DNA of 64,000 bases from JBGQBN01 sp041494805 (GTDB taxonomy: Bacteria > Acidobacteriota > Terriglobia > Terriglobales > Acidobacteriaceae), in contig JBGQBN010000008.1 of the NCBI GenBank assembly GCA_041494805.1, forward strand, positions 1-64,000, read 5' to 3'. The first letter of the stretch is position 1; each line of letters opens with the position of its first letter. The notes under the pieces were generated by a model. That model had not been told where the DNA came from. It saw only the letters and a list, made by a program, of their open reading frames with translations, and made no database searches. This document shows positions 24,308-32,700 of this stretch, one piece after another. The position numbers were made by a program, and so were the translations under genes.

Positions 24308-24715
24308 TCAGCTGGTCTTGCCGAAGTAATACCCTATCGCCGGACCAACCAAGAACGTTACTCCTGCACCCACGGTAACGGCGAGATCGAGATTGTCTTC
24401 GATCACTCCTTCGCCCGTTTGGACGAAACTGTACCCGATAATCGCAAGGACAAGGAGATTGAAGATGGCCGACATTATGACTGCGACGTAAAACGCCTCA
24501 GATTTCTCTGCTGTTGCTCTCGGATTGTTTCGCTTGGCGAACCAGAAGGCGACGATTGGTGTTAAATAAGGTGCAAATATTGCAGTGGACGTAGTGAAGT
24601 CCTTCTTAAAGTTGTCAGCTAGCATCCATCCTTTACCGAGGAAGATGAACAGGAAACATAAGCAGATCAAGTATCCGCACAACCACATCAGGAGTAACAC
24701 AAGTCGATGTCTCAT
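24308..24715 (-). CDS. Four-helix membrane protein, unknown
   Basis: The 135-residue protein has four hydrophobic segments (about 5-28, 44-60, 75-98 and 108-132), with charged loops between (NNPRATAEKSEAF). No family is recognised. Its start overlaps the stop of the 250-residue gene by 4 bases (ATGA type), so it is the second gene of a two-gene operon. It is probably an inner membrane protein working with the exported upstream product. Confidence 0.65.
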   Translation of the reverse strand: MRHRLVLLLMWLCGYLICLCFLFIFLGKGWMLADNFKKDFTTSTAIFAPYLTPIVAFWFAKRNNPRATAEKSEAFYVAVIMSAIFNLLVLAIIGYSFVQTGEGVIEDNLDLAVTVGAGVTFLVGPAIGYYFGKTS

Positions 24716-25464
24716 CCCATTAGCCCCCCAGTTTCTGCATCCATCAGGATCTCCGGCTTTAACTCGTGAATCCGCTCTGCGATCTTCTTGTACAACCAGT
24801 CAAGGATTGGTCGATTATCGTACTCGGAGGACTCATCCACATAAGTGCTCTTCGCTCCGCGCTTTTTTACGAGCAGGCTAAACGCGAACTCGACTTCCGT
24901 CTCTGCTGATAGAGACCTTGTGCCAGACGTTCCAAACTGGCTGATGATTTCCTGTCGAGTTACCCTCGGGTCACTGACAGCAGCTTCGTACAATGGATTG
25001 TGAGCAGAACACCTCAGGGCTACCTGGATTGCATAAAATATCTTTGCGTCATCGGACAATCTGAGTGCAGCTCTTGTAGTGCCGACTTTCTTGAGAGTGT
25101 CGTCATCGAGTGGAATTAGGTCAGTCCAATAAAAGCGAACTTCAGTTTCTTTCGACTCGGGAGTAAGCTGAGGTTCCTTGGGTTTAAGCCCTTTAGGGTT
25201 AAGTGCAAACCCGAGCTCCTGGAGCACATCGCCGACTGATTTGAACACAGAGTCGTCATCTACAAACTTGTAGAAGCGCGGATATCTTCCTGCGGCACAG
25301 AGCCCCACGCAAGGCTTGTCCCATATAACACGACCCGGCACAGTTGTCTTTCTGCGAAAAACTGAGTCTTCGGGTGCTTTGCCGTCAATCTGCGCCTCAG
25401 GATGCAAACAAAAGAGGAGCACGCACGCGATCGCAAGTGATCTGCTTCCTGATACAAGGCCCAT
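24712..25464 (-). CDS. Exported protein of unknown function
   Basis: The 250-residue protein begins with a hydrophobic signal (SRSLAIACVLLFCLHPEAQ). The rest is soluble with no recognised domain: a Cys pair (DKPCVGLCAAGRYPRFYKF), an EVRFYWTDLIPLDDDTLK block, FYAIQVALRCSAHNPLYEAA, and an acidic end. It is likely periplasmic or attached to the membrane. Translation is coupled to the four-helix membrane protein downstream. No comparison with a known system is possible from sequence alone. Confidence 0.62.
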   Translation of the reverse strand: MGLVSGSRSLAIACVLLFCLHPEAQIDGKAPEDSVFRRKTTVPGRVIWDKPCVGLCAAGRYPRFYKFVDDDSVFKSVGDVLQELGFALNPKGLKPKEPQLTPESKETEVRFYWTDLIPLDDDTLKKVGTTRAALRLSDDAKIFYAIQVALRCSAHNPLYEAAVSDPRVTRQEIISQFGTSGTRSLSAETEVEFAFSLLVKKRGAKSTYVDESSEYDNRPILDWLYKKIAERIHELKPEILMDAETGGLMG

Positions 25465-25637
25465 AGAGGGCTCCTTCGGCGCTTCTCTGCGCAGTTTGAA
25501 AGATACAACTCCGACGCTGCCATTTGCAAGGTGAGTAGCCCACCTTTCGTCGCAGAGATGCTAACTCCAGAAAAAGCCCAGGACCGCGCTACGCCTCGGC
25601 GCCGCGCAGGCTGTACCCTATCTCCCGGGGAACAGCT

Positions 25638-26051
25638 ATGAAATGTCACACCGAGTACCTGACCTTCCACACCAAGTCCCACCGCGAGTACATCCACATC
25701 ACGCCCAAGGTTGAGGCCATCGTGAAGAAGAGCGGCGTCAAAGAGGGCATGGTGCTGGTTTCGGCCATGCACATCACCGCCGGCGTCTATGTGAACGACA
25801 ATGAAGCCGGCCTGATCGAGGACATTGACCAATGGCTGGAGAAGCTGGCGCCCTTTCGCCAGGAGTACAAACATCATCAGACCGGCGAAGACAACGGCGA
25901 CTCGCATCTCAAAGCCTTGTTGATCCATCACGAGGTAATCGTGCCCATCACCGCCGGCAAGTTGGATCTGGGCACCTGGCAGCGCATTTTCTACGCCGAG
26001 TTTGACGGCCAGCGCGACAAGCGGGTGATCGTTAAGGTGATGGGAGAGTAG
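25638..26051 (+). CDS. YjbQ/UPF0047 family protein (secondary thiamine-phosphate synthase)
   Basis: The 137-residue protein matches the YjbQ family: HTKSHREYIHITPKVEAIV, GMVLVSAMHITAGVYVNDNE, then GDSHLKALLIHHEVIVPI and LDLGTWQRIFYAEFDG, which carry the conserved His and Asp residues of its active cleft. Members form trimers and have weak thiamine-phosphate synthase activity in vitro; their true role is unsettled. Length and ATG start are typical. Divergent from the unknown operon at 24308-25464 with about 170 bp between them. Confidence 0.92.
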   Translation: MKCHTEYLTFHTKSHREYIHITPKVEAIVKKSGVKEGMVLVSAMHITAGVYVNDNEAGLIEDIDQWLEKLAPFRQEYKHHQTGEDNGDSHLKALLIHHEVIVPITAGKLDLGTWQRIFYAEFDGQRDKRVIVKVMGE

Positions 26052-26081
26052 GGGTGTGCCTGGGTCAGAAAAATTCCGCGG

Positions 26082-26175
26082 GGGATAAAACAGCGTACCG
26101 CAGCGGCTGAAGCCGACCTTAGTTTCAGCGACTTACGGCACGACTCGAAAGTCGTGCCCTTCCCAAAAACCCATC
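26082..26175 (+). repeat. Left arm of a ~90-bp inverted repeat pair
   Basis: This segment (GGGATAAAACAGCG...CCCTTCCCAAAA) is the near-exact reverse complement of 26553-26646. At least 83 bp align end to end, with few mismatches. It contains the palindrome GGCACGACT-cgaa-AGTCGTGCC (26137-26158). Together the arms bracket the small gene at 26186-26497. Confidence 0.85.
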
Positions 26176-26185
26176 CGGAGATCTT

Positions 26186-26497
26186 ATGGCCTATCACGTG
26201 GTGGCGCTCACCCTGGCGCAAGTGCGGCAAGGAGCTCTGGGATTCCAACGGGTGTTGAGCGCTGCCTTGCGGGAATCGAGCCAACTGAAAGTGTATTCGG
26301 TGAGTCCGTTCGACCTGGAGGAACGGCGTCGGATGAAAGAGCGGTTTGGAGGAGATGTGGTGTACTTCTTCAACGATGCCGCCCGCGACCTGTGTCAGCA
26401 GCGGGGCCTCAAACTGGAATTCGTGGCGGAAGTCGCGGAGAACGAGCTGCCTCGGCGGCGGGCTTTGGTGGTGGGAATTCCGGACCATGCCGGGTAG
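26186..26497 (+). CDS. Small conserved-looking protein, unknown
   Basis: I do not recognise this 103-residue protein. It is soluble and mixed alpha/beta: AYHVVALTLAQVRQGALGFQ, VLSAALRESSQLKVYSVSPF, then RMKERFGGDVVYFFNDAARD, and a VVGIPDHAG end. No catalytic motif is visible. The start at 26186 is the first ATG; the segment before it reads gagatctt, a weak ribosome site. It lies between two inverted copies of a ~90-bp repeat, so it may be carried as a unit. It could also be an ordinary orphan gene with repeats in both gaps. Confidence 0.6.
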   Translation: MAYHVVALTLAQVRQGALGFQRVLSAALRESSQLKVYSVSPFDLEERRRMKERFGGDVVYFFNDAARDLCQQRGLKLEFVAEVAENELPRRRALVVGIPDHAG

Positions 26498-26552
26498 CCC
26501 AGCAGGCCCGGGAGGGCACGACTTCCACATGTTGCTGAAAAACATCGATTTG

Positions 26553-26646
26553 GATGGGGTTTTGGGAAGGGCACGACTTTCGAGTCGTGCCGTAAGTCGC
26601 TGAAAACAGCTTCGGCTTTAGCCGCTGCGGTGCACTGTTTTATCCC
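26553..26646 (-). repeat. Right arm of a ~90-bp inverted repeat pair
   Basis: Reverse complement of 26082-26175. It reads GGGAAGGGCACGACTTTCGA...GTTTTATCCC. The palindrome GGCACGACT-ttcg-AGTCGTGCC lies at about 26569-26590. A further half-copy (GGGAGGGCACGACTTCCAC) lies just inside at 26511-26530. Confidence 0.85.
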
Positions 26647-26687
26647 GGCGAGAGCTCCTATCGAATCGCAGAAGATCCAACTGCAGA

Positions 26688-27029
26688 CTACCCAAAACGG
26701 CTGCCGCCCGGCCGCCGGAACGCGCCCATGAAGTCATCCAGTTCCAGCAAGGTGAAAGGCTTGCGCAGGATGGGAGAGCCCGTCATGAAGGTGTAGTGCT
26801 GCTGGGGATTCTTCTTCAGCAGGTCGTCGATCAACTTAGTGCCGCCAGCACTGGAACCACGCATGAAACTCAATGTGATGAGCACCACATCGTAAGGCCC
26901 GCTGTCGCAGTACGTCTGGAAGGCATCGCTACAGTTTGATGCCAGCCCAACCTTGTAACCAAGTTTGTTGAGCATGACACCTGTGTTCTTCAGATTCGCT
27001 TCGTCCCCCTCCACCACTAGAATTTTCAT
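26688..27029 (-). CDS. Degenerate response-regulator receiver domain protein
   Basis: This 113-residue stand-alone receiver starts at MKILVVEGDE (27029), nine codons inside the longest frame. The acidic pocket (E7, D9), the S/T site (MTGSP) and the switch lysine (RKPF) are present. The phospho-acceptor aspartate is not: the strand reads YDVVLIT, with Thr at position 52 where VLLD is expected. It is therefore a pseudo-receiver that probably cannot be phosphorylated in the usual way, or acts by protein contact. There is no output domain and no kinase nearby. Confidence 0.8.
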   Translation of the reverse strand: MKILVVEGDEANLKNTGVMLNKLGYKVGLASNCSDAFQTYCDSGPYDVVLITLSFMRGSSAGGTKLIDDLLKKNPQQHYTFMTGSPILRKPFTLLELDDFMGAFRRPGGSRFG

Positions 27030-27152
27030 GATTCGGTTCCCCGTGACAGAGTCCATCGAACAGCGAGGCTTTCTCTGGACATTCTAACTTAGCGGCATAG
27101 GGCAGCTTGTGACGGGCTCGGGTGTCAAGTGAAGAGTCGTCACGGTAGTGGC

Positions 27153-28766
27153 TCAATTTGAGCTTGGATCGGCAACGCCCATTAGGGTTTCGTCTACTAC
27201 CTGCTCCACGCTTGCCTGGATCCAGCGATTGGCGACGTGGTGTCCGTGGAGTTGCAGCTTTAGATAATTATCGGTGAGGGCTTCGGTGGAGGTGGTCACG
27301 TGTGGCGCGGACACTCCTGTCCGCGACTTTTCCATTCCCAGGGTGATGGCTTCCACCTTCTTTCCTACAAATGACTGCATGAATGCTTGTTTCTTCTGGG
27401 CGGCGAGGTCGCGCAGGATGCGGTTGCGCTCGCGGGCTACCTGGACCGGGACTTGATTGCGCATTGCGGCGGCGGGCGTCCCCGGACGCGGCGAGTAAGT
27501 GAACACGTGCAGATAAGTGAACGGCAGGGATTCGATCATGCGGCGGGTTTCTTCGAATTCGGCGTCGGTCTCGCCAGGGAAGCCGGCCATTACGTCGGCG
27601 CCGATGGCAGCAGTGGGCATGGCGGCGCGGATCTTCTCCAGCTTCTCCTGATAATGCCACGGGCGATATTTGCGGTGCATGCGGCGCAGGACGGCGTCCG
27701 AGCCGGACTGCATGGGGACGTGGGCGTGCTTGGCGATGCGGGGGGAGGTGGCCATCATCGCAATCAGTTCGTCGGTCCAGTCCATGGGCTCTACCGAGCT
27801 TAGGCGGAGTTTTTCTAGAGAGGTTTCTTCCAGGATGGAGTGGATTAGATCTTCGAAGAGCAGTCGTTGGTCGTTGAAGAACGGTCGTTGGTTGTTGAAG
27901 CGCAGTCGTTGGTCGTTGGTCGTGGGTCGTTGGCCGATCGTGCGGGCGGGCACGGCCATGCGGGAGGGCACGACTTCAGTCGTGCCGTTAGTCGCAGAGA
28001 AGACTCGGGCTTCAGCCCCTGAGGGCAGGTCCCGTCCCCAGCGGCCGAGATTGATTCCGGAAATCACCACCTCCCGGTATCCTGCCGCCACCAGTGCATT
28101 CACTTCGCGAAGAATTTCGTCCAGCTGCAAAGACCGGCTCTGTCCGCGGACGTACGGGATCACGCAAAACGAGCAGCGGTTGTCGCATCCATCCTGGACT
28201 TTGAGGTTGGGGCGGGTACGCTCGTTCGCGGCATCGAACACGGGAGCAGCCAGCAGTTCGGTGTGGGCAAAAATATCGGAAACAAAAATCGAGTCGTTGG
28301 TCGTTAGTCGTTGGTCGTTCGCCGTCAGGTCTCCAAGAGGCACGAAACCGGCGGATTGGGGATTCGTATCAGGGCATGGCTTTAGCCGTGCCGAATGCGG
28401 CACACCCAGACCGGCTTTAGCCACTGAGGTCCGTGGCAGAGCAATTTCTGCCAACCGCTGCTTATGCGAATTGCCAACCACCTGGCTCACGCCAGGAAGG
28501 GAAGCAATTTCATGGGGAGCGCGCTGGGCGTAGCAGCCGGTGACCACGATCTGGCAGTTGGGATTCTGGCGGTGGATGCGGCGGATGGCGGCGCGGGCGT
28601 CTTGGTCAGCCGCAGCGGTCACGGTGCACGTGTTAAGGATGACTAGTTCGGCGTTTGCGGGGGCGAGGGCGCGGGCCAGTCCGCGGTCGCGGAACTGGCG
28701 CTCGATAGCGGCGCCGTCGGCTTGGGTGGCGCGGCAGCCGAAGTTCTCTACGAAGAAGCTGGGCAC
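27153..28766 (-). CDS. mtaB: tRNA t6A37 methylthiotransferase with repeat-derived inserts
   Basis: MtaB adds a methylthio group to t6A37 of tRNA. N-terminal [4Fe-4S] cysteines C11 (FGCRATQ), C47 (LNTCTVT) and C78 (TGCYAQ), the radical-SAM triad C194/C198/C201 (CDNRCSFC), HVPMQSGSD and a C-terminal TRAM-like part are present. Usual length is ~430; here it is 537. The extra ~100 residues lie in two inserts (about 112-159 and 247-302) of repeat origin: the second includes GTTEVVPSRM, the peptide found in PheT, and NDQR-rich iterations. A third palindrome near the C-terminus gives SRTGVSAPHV. The frame is open and all cysteines remain. Confidence 0.9.
   Translation of the reverse strand: MPSFFVENFGCRATQADGAAIERQFRDRGLARALAPANAELVILNTCTVTAAADQDARAAIRRIHRQNPNCQIVVTGCYAQRAPHEIASLPGVSQVVGNSHKQRLAEIALPRTSVAKAGLGVPHSARLKPCPDTNPQSAGFVPLGDLTANDQRLTTNDSIFVSDIFAHTELLAAPVFDAANERTRPNLKVQDGCDNRCSFCVIPYVRGQSRSLQLDEILREVNALVAAGYREVVISGINLGRWGRDLPSGAEARVFSATNGTTEVVPSRMAVPARTIGQRPTTNDQRLRFNNQRPFFNDQRLLFEDLIHSILEETSLEKLRLSSVEPMDWTDELIAMMATSPRIAKHAHVPMQSGSDAVLRRMHRKYRPWHYQEKLEKIRAAMPTAAIGADVMAGFPGETDAEFEETRRMIESLPFTYLHVFTYSPRPGTPAAAMRNQVPVQVARERNRILRDLAAQKKQAFMQSFVGKKVEAITLGMEKSRTGVSAPHVTTSTEALTDNYLKLQLHGHHVANRWIQASVEQVVDETLMGVADPSSN
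27298..27330. repeat. Palindrome in the 3' part of mtaB
   Basis: GCGCGGACA-ctcc-TGTCCGCG at about 27305-27325. It is in frame and encodes part of SRTGVSAPHV, between the radical-SAM core and the end of the TRAM-like region. Confidence 0.7.
27850..28032. repeat. Palindromic and GTCGTTG-iterated insert in mtaB
   Basis: Contains iterations of CGTTGGTCGTTG and GTCGTTGAAG (about 27863-27943) next to GGGCACGACTTCAGTCGTGCC (27967-27987) and a GCTTCAGCCCC tail. The palindrome matches the pheT units. It encodes MtaB residues of about 247-302, in frame. Confidence 0.85.
28290..28440. repeat. Second repeat-derived insert in mtaB
   Basis: Contains GTCGTTGGTCGTTAGTCGTT iterations (about 28292-28325) and GGCTTTAGCCGTGCC / GACCGGCTTTAGCC boxes (28378-28427), which also belong to the palindrome family. 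It encodes MtaB residues of about 112-159, between the N-terminal MTTase domain and the radical-SAM domain. Confidence 0.75.
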
Positions 28767-28875
28767 GTTTCTATACTAACGTAGACACGGCTGCGCTTTG
28801 AATCGGGAAGGCGGGAGGAAGGTGAGCTAGACGCCGCCGATTCATGGCTGGCAGATTGCGGTTACTGCTTTCCGG

Positions 28876-29190
28876 TCAGGCCGTAGCCACCTGCCGTTTC
28901 TGCTGGAAACATTCGCGGCAGAAGACGGGGCGGCCTTGCGTGGGCCGGAACGGGACCGTGGTGTCCTTGCCGCACTGTGAGCAAGTGGTACGGGTTTCGA
29001 CTTTGGCGAAGCCGCTCCGTTCCCCGGGGGCCGCTGCCCCCAACACGGTAACCCGTTTGGTCTTGCAGGCTTTGCACCGCTTGGGTTCGTTCTTGAACTG
29101 CTTGTCGTGGAAGAACAACTGCTCTCCGGCGGTAAAGACGAAGTCGGCGCCGCAGTCGATACACTTCAACATCTTGTCCTGGAATTCCAT
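28876..29190 (-). CDS. Zinc-ribbon protein
   Basis: The 104-residue protein has two zinc-ribbon-like halves: CIDCGADFVF...EPKRCKACK (four Cys) and CSQCGKDTTVPF...GRPVFCRECF (four Cys). This matches small acidobacterial and cyanobacterial proteins with a CxxC zinc ribbon (zinc-ribbon/CxxCxCC family). It is soluble and probably binds nucleic acid or protein. Function is unknown. ATG start with a hydrophilic N-terminus (EFQDKMLKC). It stands alone before mtaB on the minus strand. Confidence 0.85.
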   Translation of the reverse strand: MEFQDKMLKCIDCGADFVFTAGEQLFFHDKQFKNEPKRCKACKTKRVTVLGAAAPGERSGFAKVETRTTCSQCGKDTTVPFRPTQGRPVFCRECFQQKRQVATA

Positions 29191-29360
29191 GGAGAGTGCT
29201 CCCTTCAGCCCACTCCCTGCCCACCCGCCCAGACGACTTTCGTGGCGCGCGGGGGCGCAGGGTTGTCGACTCCCCCCTCAATGTTGTGCCGGTGAAACCG
29301 TGTACCCCTGGGTTCGGCCCGAATGAATCAAGGTGCCTTCCCAAAACGGGAGGCGAATGA

Positions 29361-29397
29361 AAAAGAATGGGCCGCCACCGGAGGAGGGGCGGCCCAA
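29361..29397 (-). terminator. Intrinsic terminator of rpsU
   Basis: On the minus strand GGGCCGCC and GGCGGCCC (29395-29369) form an 8-bp GC stem and are followed by ATTCTTTTTC. It lies 10 bp after the rpsU stop codon. Confidence 0.85.
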
Positions 29398-29403
29398 ACA
29401 GCA

Positions 29404-29601
29404 TTAATCCTGCTCTTTACGTGCTTTCTTCCGGCTACGCTTGCGCGCTAAGGCTTCCTTCACGCGCTTCTTCTCGCCGGGCTTCAGATAAAAGGAGTGA
29501 CGCTTGACCTCCTTGATGATGTCTTCCTGTTGCACTTTGCGCTTAAAGCGGCGCAGTGCATTCTCGAGGGATTCTCCCTCCTGGAGTCTGACTTCGGCCA
29601 A
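29404..29601 (-). CDS. rpsU: 30S ribosomal protein S21, TTG start
   Basis: The S21 sequence AEVRLQEGESLENALRRFKR, then VQQEDIIKEVKRHSFYLKPG and a basic tail, is complete. The N-terminal alanine is preceded by a TTG codon (29601), 9 bases after a GGGGG stretch, so I start there (65 residues, usual for S21). A longer frame upstream has no homology. S21 takes part in mRNA binding on the 30S subunit. The gene is monocistronic, with an intrinsic terminator. Confidence 0.93.
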   Translation of the reverse strand: MAEVRLQEGESLENALRRFKRKVQQEDIIKEVKRHSFYLKPGEKKRVKEALARKRSRKKARKEQD

Positions 29602-29734
29602 CGGACAACACCCCCAAACTGGTCCCTTTTGGACCCGATAGTTATTGCAAGGTTCCCCAGGCAAGTCAAGTGATATGTGCGCGGTTTTGCACAGGAAAAA
29701 TGCGGTCGGGGGCGCTTAAGGGAGCGTTTTGCCC

Positions 29735-32700
29735 TCAAAAAATGAGTCTCAAAGCGATCTGGGCCTGGCGCGGGGCGTAGGCGTCGGTGGCTCGGAGGAA
29801 GCTTGCTGGCCTTCTATATTGAGCTGGGAAGTAATTGATTCCAATACGTTTAGAGAACTGCACGAATTGTCCGGCGCGGTTCAGGAAGCCGTCGTCACTG
29901 AACTGCACTCGTTGGTTGTCGCGGTTGAACAGGTTGAAGGACTCCAGTACCAAGTCCAGTTTGATGCGATCGTGGACATAGAGGCGCCGGGTGAGCCGCA
30001 TATCGGTGGTGGCGTAGTCGGGACCGAGGAAGGCGTTGCGGGCGGCGCCCGGCAGGCGGTCGTTGGAGCTGTTGCCGTCCTGATTAGGATCGCCGAAGAC
30101 GGTGGCGTTTACCGGGCGTCCGCTGCCTATGGTCACGACTCCGGAAATCTTCCAATCGTTGAATACTTTTCCCAACCACTCATGCCCGCGATGAAAGGGG
30201 CGCGGCTCGGCGATCCAGGACAAAACGAAGCGATGGCGCTGGTCGGTGACGCTGGCACCTCGCTCGGAATTCGGTGAGTAGGAGTTCTGTACAGTGACCG
30301 GGCGTCCGGCCACGAGGGCGTCCTGGCCATCGTCCACGGCGTGGGCGTAGGTATAGGCCAGGCGGAAGTAGAGGCCGCTGGTCATGCGACGCCGCACGGA
30401 AACCGTCAGCCCATTGTAAACGCTCGAGGCGGCGCTCTCGTACGTGTTGATTGCGCCCAACTGAGGAACGGGCCGCGCCAGCGGATTGATGCAGGGCGGA
30501 AACGGGCAGGTCAGCGTGCGGGTTAACTGCCAGGTGGAGAAAGAGTCCACGTTGTAGTACGAGCCCAGAAAGTTGGTGCCGGAATCGTCGTAGACAGGGT
30601 ATGCCACTTCGGTCGGTGGCGGCAGATTCACGTCGCGGGCGCGGATCAGACCTTCCCCGTGAACATACATATAGGAGATGCCTGCGGCCATGCGGTGTGC
30701 GAACTCGCGCTCCAGGTTCAGGCTGGCTTGCTCGACCTTGGGTGTCTGGAAGTTGTGGGCGAAGGCCGAAACGTCGGTCTGCAAGAACTGGGTGAGGCTG
30801 TCGGGCGGAGTGCAGAAGGTCCCATTCAGCGGACACTTCACCAGCGGGTTGGGATACTGCGGGAAAATCTGGTGATCGTAGAAATCGGAGTTACTCAGGA
30901 TCAAGTTGGTCGCGGCCAGACCGTTGTCACTGGCAACCGTCGAAGTGTAGATCTGCGGAATGCGGGTATAGAACAGTCCAAATCCAGCGCGGATAACGAA
31001 GGGCCGTTCCTCTCCGATGGAATAGGCCAGGCCGACGCGCGGAGCGAAGTTGTTGGTATCGAAGGGCACTTTACCCGAGTCCGGCCAAAGGGGATTGGAA
31101 ACCAGGCCTTTCTGGCTGAAGGTCTGCAGATCGTAGCGAACGCCCAAGCTGAGGGCGAGATGATTGGTCAGGCGAATGGTGTCCTGCAAGAACGCGGCGT
31201 ACTCGTTGGTGTCGGGATGAGTCACGGCGGAGCCGAAGTTCTGGATGTAGTACTTGGGCACCTGGTGGGCATAGGCGCGCAGCGGCGTGGTCGCCATGCC
31301 GGCGACCATGGGGTCGAAGGTGAACGGGTTCACCTTGATGTCATCGAAGATATATTCCCCGCCGAAAAGAGAAGGGAAGAAGTTGTTGATCCAGGTCAGA
31401 AGCGCGTCACCACCGAACTTCCAGGAGTGGCGTCCGCCATCGAGGCTGAAGGTTTCGGTCAGGTGCAGGCGGTGCTCGTTGGTGCGACGAGGCAAGATGG
31501 AGGAGCGGCCAAAGCCGTCGAGGATGCTCACGATCTTGGTGCGCACGTCGGAGGAGTTGCTGGTGGAGGCTTGCAGGTCACGCGAAAACTGCGCGCGCAA
31601 ATGACTGACCAGCCGCCAGGAGAGGCTGCTGGTTAGCGAGAGAGAGCCGGTCTCGGTAGAAACATCCTCTTCACCGTTGTCGCTGATGGCAAAGGTGGTC
31701 ACGGGGCTGGCGGGATCGAAGAACACATTGTTCTGGCCGTAGTAGCGGGAGGTGCTCAGGCGCGCGGAAAGGGAATGATGCGGGGTGAGCGCGACATCCA
31801 ACTTGAAAAAGCCGGTATTGCCCAGCAGCTTGGAGGGAAACTCACCCGCGAGAGTGGAGAGTTGGTCGGCGGCGCCGAACACCAGCGCTTTGTCGCTATC
31901 CTCATAATCGCCGTGGTGAAGAGGTTCGTCGCCCTTTTGCGGAACCACCCTCGAACTTCCATCGGAGAATTGCACCACGGTGGGGACATGAAAAATGTGC
32001 TGGTCGAATCCGGCAAAGAAAAATACGCGGTCCCGCCGGATGGGGCCACCCAGGGTGAATCCGAACTGTTGCTGACGATCGTTGGGCTTGAAGTCCATGA
32101 AGGGATGGCGGGCGTTGAAGGCGCTGTCGCGCAGGAAGTAAAAGTCGGTGCCGTGAAGGTGATTGGAGCCGGACTTGGTGACCACGTTGACGACCGCGCC
32201 GCCGGCCCGTCCCAGTTCCGCTCCGTAGGTATTCGAGGACACGCGGAACTCCTGCACTACTTCGTTGGAGAACTGATAGGGCGCGCGATAGCGGCCGCGG
32301 GCCTGGGCGAAGAAGGCGTTGTTGTTGTCGGCGCCATCCACCAGGTAACTGGACTGGTAGCCGCGGATTCCGCCGAAGGCCAGATCGCCGTTGGAACTGG
32401 AGGTCAAGCCGCGCGGGTCCTGGGTGACACCCGGGGTCAGCAGGGCGAGATCGGTGAAGCGGCGTCCGTTGAGGGGTAAATCGTTGATGGCGCGCTCGTC
32501 GATCACCGACGAGACCGCACTGGGTTGGGTTTCGATCAGTTGCGGTTCACCTGAGACGGTGATGGTCTCCTTGGTGCCCGCGACCGCGAGCTTGAACTCC
32601 AGTTGGGTGATGCCGCCGAGTTCAACATGCAGGCTGGGCGTAACCTGCGGGGACATCCCGGGCGACTCGACGCGTCCCAGGTAGTCGCCCGGGGGGAGCA

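Noticed and set aside
26186..26497. Transposase inside the inverted repeats
   Set aside because: The 103-residue protein has no DDE, Y1 (HUH) or serine recombinase motif.
30659..31636. 325-residue open frame on the + strand
   Set aside because: Antisense to the TonB-dependent receptor; low-complexity Gly/Val/Glu composition and no motifs.
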